Notes under the pieces: generated by a model
What the model was told of the DNA's origin: nothing
The model's database searches: none
What the model saw: the letters and a program-made list of their open reading frames with translations, nothing else
NCBI GenBank assembly: GCA_003660235.1
Contig: QGON01000071.1
Span: 1 to 64,000, forward strand
Length of the DNA stretch: 64,000 nt
Direction: 5' to 3'
From: a bacterium endosymbiont of Escarpia laminata
Lineage (GTDB): Bacteria; Pseudomonadota; Gammaproteobacteria; Chromatiales; Chromatiaceae
Position numbers and translations under genes: made by a program
In this document: positions 1 to 7,774 of the stretch, one piece after another
How positions within the stretch are numbered: the first letter of the stretch is position 1
How the letters are laid out: each line of letters begins with the position of its first letter

Positions 1-208
1 TCTTCATCCGGCGACTGCCGTAGCTATACCTTGAGCTCTCAGCAATATCTTTTACCCAGTCAATCATTTCCTGATGCATTGGGTCGTCCGGTCTATTGTT
101 CTTCCGGACCTCGTGGCTGTAATAACCATTGCGCGTCACACCCAATATCCTGCATTGCAGGCTGATCGGATAGGTATTCTTATGCCGGGTGATGAACGAA
201 TATTTCAC
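1..208 (-). CDS. IS3-family transposase OrfB, N-terminal fragment at window edge
   Basis: This is the start of the DDE integrase subunit of an IS3-family transposase. Translation on the minus strand gives KYSFITRHKNTYPISLQCR and then a segment ending RYSYGSRRMK, the usual N-terminal part of OrfB before the catalytic core. A GTG at 208-206 overlaps the orfA stop, but the same frame is open upstream into orfA, so the protein is probably made as an OrfAB fusion by -1 frameshifting. The catalytic DDE residues would lie left of position 1 and cannot be checked. Confidence 0.75.
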   Translation of the reverse strand, partial: MKYSFITRHKNTYPISLQCRILGVTRNGYYSHEVRKNNRPDDPMHQEMIDWVKDIAESSRYSYGSRRMK

Positions 209-498
209 TTCGTTTCTGCTGCAAAGAATACCGTCGCTTTTTTTAAGATCTCTTTCTCCATTTGAAGCCGTTTGACCTGCGTCCTCAAATTCCTCAGCTC
301 CTCCTGTTCAGGTGTCAGCTTGCCATTTCCGCGAAACGCCTGGCCATCATCTGCCTGGTGTTCCTTCACCCAACGACCCAGCATGTTGGCATTGATATCC
401 AAGCTCCTGGCTGCTTCTGCTCGGCTATAATCCTGCTCAAGTACCAGACTGATTGCATCCAATTTGAACTCTTTCGAATACTTCTTTCGTGTCGTCAT
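205..498 (-). CDS. IS3-family transposase OrfA (helix-turn-helix subunit)
   Basis: This 97-residue protein begins MTTRKKYSKEFKLDAISLV, the typical start of IS3 OrfA proteins. A helix-turn-helix (residues about 10-50, including SRAEAARSLDINANMLGRWV) is followed by a leucine-zipper-like coiled coil (about 65-90, EELRNLRTQVKRLQMEKEIL) used for multimerisation. It binds the element ends and is the N-terminal half of the OrfAB transposase. The ATG at 498 has a good AGGAAAG ribosome site. The reading frame is intact. Whether the whole element is active cannot be judged because the rest lies outside the window. Confidence 0.88.
   Translation of the reverse strand: MTTRKKYSKEFKLDAISLVLEQDYSRAEAARSLDINANMLGRWVKEHQADDGQAFRGNGKLTPEQEELRNLRTQVKRLQMEKEILKKATVFFAAETK
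238..244 (-). promoter_or_regulatory. A7 slippery site for -1 programmed frameshift (orfA to orfAB)
   Basis: On the minus strand the run A AAA AAA is followed by G, in phase with two lysine codons near the end of orfA. Slipping back by one base enters the orfB frame, which is open through the GTG at 208. This is the standard IS3-family arrangement for making the transposase. Confidence 0.75.
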
Positions 499-544
499 TT
501 TTACTTTCCTCAGTTAAGATGATTATCCTTAACTGGGTTGTACA

Positions 545-748
545 AAGCTATTGGACCACGTCAGATATTGCGTTTGGCTTTTCGGGCGCAACCAATAGAT
601 CAACGTGATTCGTCATAAGAACGTATGCGTGAACAAGCGTGCCATACTTTTCGGCAGCTGTACTCAAGGCATCGCAGAAATTGTTCTCTGCCCCGGGTTT
701 TTCCGGAGGCCGAATCAGAGGGTGTTTGTCTGCTAAACTTATCGTCAA
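545..748 (-). pseudogene. remnant of a REP-associated tyrosine transposase (RAYT, Y1_Tnp)
   Basis: Minus-strand codons between about 676 and 548 encode AAEKYGTLVHAYVLMTNHVD and then LLVAPEKPNAISDVVQ. This is recognisable as the HUH core of RAYT/TnpA-REP proteins, which normally reads HAYVLMTNHVHLLV and continues for about another 100 residues. Here it stops at the IS3 end, the second histidine of the HxH pair is aspartate, and the residues upstream of about 676 no longer resemble the family. It is therefore a broken fragment, probably cut by the IS3 insertion after earlier decay. RAYT proteins mobilise GTAG-type REP palindromes, which occur elsewhere in this window. Confidence 0.72.
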
Positions 749-767
749 TCTTTAAGCATCCGATAAG
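738..767. promoter_or_regulatory. inverted repeat upstream of the TIR gene
   Basis: CTTATCG (738-744) and CGATAAG (761-767) form a perfect 7-bp inverted repeat ending 9 bases before the ATG at 777. It could be an operator, or an mRNA hairpin next to the ribosome site (GGATTGAG). No regulator can be named. Confidence 0.3.
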
Positions 768-776
768 GATTGAGAA

Positions 777-1505
777 ATGAGCAAAATCTTTGTGAGCTAT
801 AGACAGCAGGGCACGCTGATGCGTGCTGGGAGGATTGCTGATACGCTCGTTTCGCATTTTGGAGCCGGCAATATTTTTCAGGATCAAGCGACCTTGCATG
901 GTGGTTCAGACTGGCAGCAAGCGATCGATAAGGCGCTAAATGACTGCTCCGTTTTAGTCGCTGTGATTGGTCCGCACTGGTTGGAGCACAAGAGTGCGGA
1001 CGGCGGCCGACGTATCGATGAACCGAATGATTACGTTCTCCTGGAAATTGCCACGGCTCTGAATCGTGACATACCTGTTATTCCAGTTCTTGTCGGTGGT
1101 GCGAAAAGATTTCACCTGGAAGAGTTGCCCGATCCTCTGAAGAAGCTCGCGTATATCGAGCCGCTGAACATAGAGGATAGTGCATGGCACACAGGTATGC
1201 ATTCACTTCTTGAATCGATCAAACGCTTTGATATAAATCCAAAAAAGATTGGTTGGAAGACTTTTACAAGTCTCGCGCTATCTGTAGTTGGCATGTTTGC
1301 TATAGGTTCAGACGACGTATCGTTAGAGGCTGCTGTAGCTGGGTTGGTTTTCGGCCTACTGGCGCTGGTCTTGAGTCTGCGGTCATATTACGAGTTCCGC
1401 GAGGGTACTCAAAGGGGAAGAAGCTGGGCAGTCGGTGCCATAATTTACTCTGGATTGATCGCATTAGTAGCATTGGATGAAATGATCCCGGATAAATATT
1501 TCTAA
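777..1505 (+). CDS. TIR-domain protein with three C-terminal membrane helices
   Basis: Residues about 1-150 form a bacterial TIR domain. It starts MSKIFVSYRQQGT (the box-1 FxSYR motif), continues with CSVLVAVIGPHW, and has VLLEIATALNRDIPVIPVLV, where the Glu of LLEIA is at the position of the catalytic glutamate of TIR NAD-cleaving enzymes. Residues about 160-240 hold three hydrophobic stretches predicted to span the membrane. Bacterial TIR proteins act in NAD+ degradation or signalling, often in phage defence, but no partner such as a sensor or NLR gene lies next to it. It stands alone between a RAYT/IS3 scar and a convergent phosphodiesterase gene. The start is supported by a GGATTGAG ribosome site. 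NADase activity and a defence role are inference. Confidence 0.8.
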   Translation: MSKIFVSYRQQGTLMRAGRIADTLVSHFGAGNIFQDQATLHGGSDWQQAIDKALNDCSVLVAVIGPHWLEHKSADGGRRIDEPNDYVLLEIATALNRDIPVIPVLVGGAKRFHLEELPDPLKKLAYIEPLNIEDSAWHTGMHSLLESIKRFDINPKKIGWKTFTSLALSVVGMFAIGSDDVSLEAAVAGLVFGLLALVLSLRSYYEFREGTQRGRSWAVGAIIYSGLIALVALDEMIPDKYF

Positions 1506-1565
1506 CGTCTGTGGATTGTCAGGCCTCGTGAAATCAATCAAATCCGCCCCTATCGATTCATTGGT

Positions 1566-4500
1566 TTAGTGACTTATGTTGGAAAGCAATGCATCGATAT
1601 CCACCTTGTCGATTTGTTCAGGTAATAGATACTCTTCTGCATAGCGGAAATAGACGCCAGATGTCAGAAATAATTCATACAAGTGAGGACATATTTTATT
1701 CTCCTTACTCATTTGACTCATAATTTTAAGCGCTGTACTGACTGACTTTGATTTTTTATAAGGCCTGTCAGATGCTGTCAGGGCCTCAAAGATATCAGCA
1801 ATCGTCATGATGCGTTCAGGGATTGAAAGGGAGTCTGCGAAACGACGGCGTGGGTATCCGCTTCCGTCAAGCTTTTCATGATGACTGCCAGCCCAATCAG
1901 GGACATGCCGCAGTTCTTTTGGGAACGGCAGTTGCTTCAGCATGATGATGGTTTGTGTGATGTGCTCATTGATCTTAAAACGTTCTTCTTTTGTAAGTGT
2001 GCCGTGTTCAGTGCTGAGGTTGTAAAGCTCGCCCCGGTTGAAGGCATATTTTGGCACCTCCATTTGAAAGCCATAGGGGTTGTCTGAAAATGGGCCGAAC
2101 TCGTCTCTGTGAGGAATAATGTGTTCGGCTTTGTTTGCCAGAAGAGATTCATTGGTAGGAAGTGTGGGTGGAGTCCCTTGCGTGGACTCCTTTCGGGACA
2201 GCTCCTTTGGTGAAATGCCAAGGCGATCATCCAGGTTGCGCGTCCATGTTTGTGTTGCAATTTCATTTAATCGTAAAATTTTTTCAGTTGCCATGCGTTC
2301 TTCCCCGATATTGCATTCGGCCACAAAAGCATAGTCTTGACGGATTTTATTAATCTGCGCACCCAATCTTTTTTGCAGCACCTCCTTATTGTCTTTTTTT
2401 TCTGAAAGTGCCTTTAAATAGCTGATTTCAGCATCCCTCCAAAGGAGTTCAAAACGTAATCGTATCTCATGGATACGGTTATAGATGGTCTCCAGTTTTG
2501 TCGCTTTGTCGACAACATATTCCGGTGTGGTGACTTTTCCACAATCATGCAGCCAACTTGCAAGATAGAGTTCATACCACTGTTCTTCTGAAAGGGTGAA
2601 ATCCCTGAATGGAGCAGCTGTTGATAGGGTGGCCTCAATAGCCAGTTCATGCGCCAGGATTGGCACCCGTTGACAATGCCCGCTGGTGTAGTGCGACTTT
2701 GCATCAATGGCCCCGGCCAACACCTGAACGACGGCATCAAATAGATCCTTTTGTTCTTTTAGCAGGCGTCGATTATCGAGGGCAATGGCGGCGCTTGATG
2801 AGAGGGCCTCCACATAAGAGACTACCGCTGGGCTGAAGCCTATCAACTCGTCAGTGGTTGGATGGCGGGCGTTGATCAATTCAATGATTCCGATGATTTC
2901 AGACCGTTGATTGATTAACGGGAGGGCCAGCATGGAAACACACGGGTGGTCCTTTCTCTCAAATCGCCGTCGAATCTCACTGCTGTTGTCATGGACAGAC
3001 AGATCTTCAATGGCCAGGGTTTTACCTGATCGAACAACACTCTCAGTAATTGTTGCGCTATCTCCTTCTTTTTCGCTGGATAGGAAAATCGGCTCGAATG
3101 GGGGTTTGTTCGTTGCTGATCCACCATAAAATTCATCTGTTTTATCATTTCTCAGAATTGAAAATTCAAGTTTGTCTTCATCCTTATTTAAAAGACAAAT
3201 AGACCCTGCATCCGCATTGCAAACTTGTTGAGCCTCAAGAAGAATCTTCTCCAGGAGATGATCCAGATTCCTCTCAGTTGAAAGCGCCTTACCGATTTCA
3301 ACGAATTGTTGAATGGAAGTCTTCATGACTGACATGGTCTCAGACAGAGCGTGAATCTCGTTGATATGCGAATGTACCTCAATCGGGGTATCCAACTTCA
3401 TTTTTCGAATTTCCTGTGCCTCTTGAGCAAGAAGATGAATAGGCAGAGAGATGCGCCGGGCAATCCACCAGCCAATCAAAATTGATATAAAAAGTAGCGC
3501 CAAGGAGATCTGTACACTCTCTGTTCGGATCTTTTCCAGCGGAGCCAGGAGTTCGTCGCGTGGAGAGAGAATCGCAAGATAGGCGTTCTCACCACTTTGC
3601 AATGGTAACGGTGACAGGGTTCCTATCCATTCCTGAGTCTCTGTCGATATATTTAGCCGCCTGCTATGGCTACCTGAAGTAAGGGTCTTATTTAACTGAT
3701 GCAAAACAGGATTACGGAGATCAGACAAATGAGCCGTAATTAAGGATTTATGACCTCCCTCTCCAGCATGTCGGCTTACTTGTTCCACATCTGAGTAAGC
3801 GATTACAGTCCCTTCAGAATCAAATACGACAACCTCTGTTGAGGGTGTAATTAGATGACTCGACAATTCTGTCGATATTTCATTCAACCTGAGATCTACA
3901 GCCACAACACCAGAGGATTGCGGCAGGTGACGCGCCAGCGTTACACCCACATCACGGGTAGTAAAAAAGATATACGGCGCGGTTTGTATCAGTTTTTCAC
4001 TGTTAAGAGCCGTCTGATACCAACTCCGTTGCCTTGGGTCATAGTTTGAATCAACGCCTTCCAGACGACCAACAGGTTTGAGATCCGAATCATAATAGAC
4101 ATAGTTGATCTCCTGTTGGCTGTCTTCACGTTGCGCTCCGTACTGAACCATGAACACAGTATTAACAGGCAGGTTTGCGTTAGACCATTCATCCTTGCCA
4201 TCGCGTATAGCCCTTACAAGATAGTGTTTCCCATCCGCATACCCAATGTAGATGGATGCCAAATAGGGATTCCCCCTCAGTGCGGCAATGAACGCATGAA
4301 ACAGTTTTTGGTGTTGTGCTGCTTCATTGTTTTGTGCCTGCTCAAGCTCGGCAGTGAGATTGACCAACATTGCCGCTGGCGAATAGATGCCTTGTATGCG
4401 TTCAGCCGTCTGCCGCTCAATGCGGTTGAACAGCGCCTGTGTGGCGGACAAGGTGATGGCCTTGTTTTTTTCGAAGTTATACCAGGATATTGAAAGGCTT

Positions 4501-4640
4501 ACAGAGCTAAGTAGTAAAGTAATAAGAAACCCAATGATTATCTGAAGCGGGAATCTCATAGGTTTCCGGGTGAATTCTTGAGAATGTTTCTGAGAAGCAG
4601 AAACCGGGATGTCTTGTGCAATACTTTCTGACACTTGCAT
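1566..4640 (-). CDS. membrane dCache-HAMP-GAF-HD-GYP cyclic-di-GMP phosphodiesterase
   Basis: This 1024-residue sensor enzyme has, in order: a first membrane helix (about 33-53), a periplasmic dCache-like domain (about 70-350), a second membrane helix (about 375-393), a HAMP linker (about 393-445), a GAF domain (about 445-620) and an HD-GYP domain. HD-GYP enzymes hydrolyse cyclic-di-GMP. The metal motif HDCGK (about 698) and the signature HHEKLDGSGYP (about 918) are both present. They are about 220 residues apart, far more than usual, because a charged, largely helical insert lies between them. Two starts are possible: the ATG at 4640, or the ATG at 4559 (residue 28), which has a better GGAAACC site. 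A promoter-like pair at 4662-4691 favours the longer form. The periplasmic ligand is unknown. Confidence 0.9.
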   Translation of the reverse strand: MQVSESIAQDIPVSASQKHSQEFTRKPMRFPLQIIIGFLITLLLSSVSLSISWYNFEKNKAITLSATQALFNRIERQTAERIQGIYSPAAMLVNLTAELEQAQNNEAAQHQKLFHAFIAALRGNPYLASIYIGYADGKHYLVRAIRDGKDEWSNANLPVNTVFMVQYGAQREDSQQEINYVYYDSDLKPVGRLEGVDSNYDPRQRSWYQTALNSEKLIQTAPYIFFTTRDVGVTLARHLPQSSGVVAVDLRLNEISTELSSHLITPSTEVVVFDSEGTVIAYSDVEQVSRHAGEGGHKSLITAHLSDLRNPVLHQLNKTLTSGSHSRRLNISTETQEWIGTLSPLPLQSGENAYLAILSPRDELLAPLEKIRTESVQISLALLFISILIGWWIARRISLPIHLLAQEAQEIRKMKLDTPIEVHSHINEIHALSETMSVMKTSIQQFVEIGKALSTERNLDHLLEKILLEAQQVCNADAGSICLLNKDEDKLEFSILRNDKTDEFYGGSATNKPPFEPIFLSSEKEGDSATITESVVRSGKTLAIEDLSVHDNSSEIRRRFERKDHPCVSMLALPLINQRSEIIGIIELINARHPTTDELIGFSPAVVSYVEALSSSAAIALDNRRLLKEQKDLFDAVVQVLAGAIDAKSHYTSGHCQRVPILAHELAIEATLSTAAPFRDFTLSEEQWYELYLASWLHDCGKVTTPEYVVDKATKLETIYNRIHEIRLRFELLWRDAEISYLKALSEKKDNKEVLQKRLGAQINKIRQDYAFVAECNIGEERMATEKILRLNEIATQTWTRNLDDRLGISPKELSRKESTQGTPPTLPTNESLLANKAEHIIPHRDEFGPFSDNPYGFQMEVPKYAFNRGELYNLSTEHGTLTKEERFKINEHITQTIIMLKQLPFPKELRHVPDWAGSHHEKLDGSGYPRRRFADSLSIPERIMTIADIFEALTASDRPYKKSKSVSTALKIMSQMSKENKICPHLYELFLTSGVYFRYAEEYLLPEQIDKVDIDALLSNISH

Positions 4641-4661
4641 CTCCAGCGTTGGTTGAGTTTT

Positions 4662-4691
4662 TTTATAAACAGGCAGTCGGACTGGTTACAA
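4662..4691 (-). promoter_or_regulatory. possible sigma-70 promoter of the HD-GYP gene
   Basis: On the minus strand, TTGTAA (4691-4686), an 18-base spacer and TATAAA (4667-4662) make a fair sigma-70 match. Transcription would start about 15 bases before the ATG at 4640. Confidence 0.35.
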
Positions 4692-5091
4692 AAAAACGGG
4701 TTTCGAGGGCAATAACCGCAAATATAGCGCACGTTGAGGATATTGGGGTTCTGAATAACCATCACCTCTTGCAATCCGCCTGAAGTGAAATAGCCTCGTC
4801 TTCACCCAGGCCAAAGAAAATCCAAAGGAAATAGAGACGCTGACAGGGTGTTGTGCCACTCCATTAAAAAACAGGACATTGTAATAACCACAGGATGGTT
4901 AAGCAGGGATTGCGATACTGATCCCCCCCTCTGCATTTTGTTGATCTGCATCACTATTTTTCACGGCAGTTGTTCTATGTTGAAAGTATAGGCGTCTTAT
5001 TCGTCTCGTCATTTTGCTTGTCTGGCAGCATCCAGAATCCGAAGACGGAATTTCATGTGTAGGTATTTCCAGGGAAATGGAGGAGGATCCG
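4692..5091. other. intergenic region without a recognised gene
   Basis: This stretch separates the divergent HD-GYP gene and the broken repeat-protein gene. It must carry their upstream regions. I see a strong GGAGGAGG ribosome site just before 5092, but no convincing RNA element, repeat or small gene. Confidence 0.5.
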
Positions 5092-7629
5092 ATGAAAGCA
5101 ATCATTTTAGCGCTTGCGCTGGTGGGGGGTGCTTGTCGCACCTTCCACTGCTCTGGCCGAAGATACACCACTGGATAAAACAGGATGGACTACATCTGAG
5201 TCAACTTGGTGGTGGATCCGATGGTTCGACCCCAGTTGCGACGGCAAGGCATTCCATGTGGTAGACGGTGTCTACACCTTGCGCTATCCGGATGATCCCT
5301 GCGGTAGGTACCGGAGTTTTTTTTCGCCAGACAATGCGATCAACAATCACGGCCAGTGGTTCCAGATCGATTTTGGAGCGTCCACGACCCTGACGGGTAT
5401 CCACTTCTATCAGGTTGTCGAAAACACGCTGATGTCGAGTTTGCCTGGCATGAGCAAGTATTCCCGTTACATTGACGAGATGCGATTCACTTTTTCCGAT
5501 GGATCCGAAGAATTGGTGGCCTTCCCGCCAGGAACTCTATTTTCAACAATAGAAACGGTGACTTAAGCAGATTTCGCCACACCGCACACCACCGAGTCGA
5601 TTCGTGCCACCATCGTCAGTTTTCATAACGACTATTCAATGGCGGGTTTGTATGCGTTGGAGATCGACTTCTTCGGGGCTGCAGGTGATCCCGATGACCT
5701 GGATGGCGACGGCATCGTCAACGCCGACGACAACTGCCCGTTAAGTGCCAACCCGGATCAGCTAGATATGGATCACGATGGTATCGGAAATGTCTGTGAC
5801 GACGATATCGACGGTGATGAATTCGCCAACGCTGATGACAATTGTCCGGAGGCAGCCAACTCCTTGCAGTCTGACGGTGATCTGGACGGCATAGGTGACG
5901 CCTGCGATCCTGAATGTAATCCCAGGCTGACCGTCAAAGACGGCTGGATCGGCAACCAGTCCTCATGGTGGCTGCAGCCCTGGCGAAACACTTGCGATGG
6001 AAAGGCGCAGAACGCCATTGACGGCAACTACCGCTTTACCTACAGCAACTACCGGGCCTGCAATGGCGACCTGAGTCCACGCAGTTTCTTCGCCCCCCGC
6101 TTTACTGGTACGGACGTGGGGACCTGGATGCAGGTGGAGTTTCCCGAGGTCTACACCATTAACGGCATCACCCTGGCGCAGATCAAGGAACGGACCTACT
6201 TTTCCGGTCTGGTGAGACCCCACAAGTACGGTGCCTACCTGAAGGATGCCATGGTTGAATTTTCCGACGGCAGCAGTGTGGAAGTAACCTTTCCGCAACA
6301 GTTGGAAGCGAGCGTGACTTTTCCCGAGATCGCCACCCAGTCGGTGCATATCACCGCACGCAGTTTCCATCCGACGGAATGGGCTGATACTGATGGTGAC
6401 GGTGTTGGTGATAACAGTGATAACTGCATCACCGGTTACAACCCGGGTCAGGCCGATGCAGACAACGACGGTATCGGTGATCCTTGTGACCGGCCGATTG
6501 CCAATGCCGGAATGGATCAGTCAGCCCACCCGGGTACGGCAGTCACCCTGGACGGGGCCGGCAGCACTGACCCCGATGAAGAGTATCCGTTGCTGTTCGC
6601 TTGGCAACTGATCTCTGCACCACCGGGCAGTCTTGCCAGCGTGCAAAATCCGGCTTCGGCAACACCTTCGCTGACACCGGATCTGATGGGTGATTATCTG
6701 CTCGAACTCAGCGTCACCGATCAGCAGGGACACGTCAGTGACACTGATAAGGTGATGGTCAGCACGGTCAACACCGCGCCAGTGGCCGATGCGTGTGAAG
6801 ACCAGGCGATCACACAGACGGGGCAGTGGATCGCGCTGAGCGGTCTGGTCAGTTACGATCTGGATGGTGATGATCTGATCGCATTCCAATGGATGCTGGT
6901 CTCCAAACCGGACGGCAGTTTCGCCGAACCTACACCGGCAGATACAGCGGAAACTCTGTTTCTTGCCGATCTCTACGGCAGCTATGTGTTTGAGCTGACG
7001 GTGACTGATGCCTATTACGCAGTGAGCGAACCGGATCAGGTGACGGTCAGTCTTGCGAATGTGCAACCGGTGGCAGACGCAGGGGACAACCTGTCAGTCT
7101 GGACGGAACAGGTAGTCACGATGCCAATGGTGATCCGCCGACCTACCATTGGTCGCTGGTGCTCAAACCGGATGGCAGTGCAGCAGAACTGGCTGCCCCG
7201 GATCAGGCCGTGACGGCATTTACAGCGGATCTTGCCGGAACCTATCTGTTTAGCCTGGTCGTGAATGATGGCTTGCTGGACAGTGATCCAAGTAGTGTGA
7301 CGATTATCGCCCTGACCTGGCAGGATGAGATTGTGACATTGGTTCAGGATGTCATGGACAGGGTCAACGGCTTCGATTCGTCGGTGTTCAAAAACAAGAA
7401 CCTGGCCAAGCCGTTTACCAACAAGCTCAATGCGGTGCTGTCGAAGTTAGATAATGGGGACTACGCGGATGCGCTCAACAAACTCGAGCACGATATCCTG
7501 CCAAAGATCGACGGTTGTGCCGCTTCCGGTCAGCCCGACAAGCAGGATTGGTTGACAACCTGTGAGGCGCAGGACGAGATCTATCCGCTGGTTCAGCAGG
7601 CGATTGAGCTGCTCCGTTCGTTGATCTGA
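5092..7629 (+). pseudogene. broken secreted protein gene: duplicated discoidin-like domains, thrombospondin type 3 repeats, PKD domains
   Basis: A strong GGAGGAGG site precedes ATG 5092 and a signal peptide MKAIILALALVGG, but the frame is lost in a run of six G at about 5131-5137. The +1 frame then gives the expected end of the signal peptide (PSTALAED). Lesion two is an in-frame TAA at 5564-5566, with homology continuing on both sides. Lesion three, at about 7120, is a deletion of roughly 20 bases that moves the PKD coding frame. Read through the lesions, the protein has two related F5/8C-like modules (about 5165-5680 and 5930-6380), Ca-binding DxDxDG thrombospondin-3 repeats (5690-5920 and 6385-6490), three or four PKD-like repeats (6490-7310), and a helical C-terminus (7320-7629) resembling FIMAH-type domains. 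Three separate lesions argue for a real pseudogene rather than a sequencing slip. Confidence 0.8.
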
Positions 7630-7643
7630 GTTGGTGTGTTTCA

Positions 7644-7675
7644 GGGGCCGTCAGGGAGGACTGCCCCGGCGTTTT
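7644..7675 (+). terminator. weak terminator-like hairpin after the broken repeat-protein gene
   Basis: GGGGC (7644-7648) and GCCCC (7663-7667) can pair and are followed by GGCGTTTTCG. The stem is short and the T run poor, so this is only a candidate. Confidence 0.3.
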
Positions 7676-7774
7676 CGTTCGCTGAATCTATGTTGGGAAA
7701 AGTGGTGCAGTTGGCGGTAAAAGCAGTTGTCAGGTATAGCTTCCTGTCGTTGTTTGCCGCTGTGAAGGTTCCGA

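Larger units (their letters stand above)
1..544 (-). mobile_element. IS3-family insertion sequence, cut by the left edge
   Basis: Only the upstream end of the element and the first part of its transposase genes are in the window. The element reads leftward: orfA (498 to 205), then orfB in the -1 frame running off the edge. The probable terminal sequence, read on the minus strand, begins TGTACAACCC at about 544. Just inside is a dyad (CAGTTAAG / CTTAACTG, about 511-535), followed by a GAGGAAAG ribosome site before orfA. Position 544 is placed from where homology to the neighbouring RAYT remnant stops. The other end and the target duplication cannot be seen. Confidence 0.8.

Noticed and set aside
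5131-5137. Poly-G run as a phase-variation switch
   Set aside because: The same gene has two further lesions downstream, so slipping the G run would not restore a full protein.
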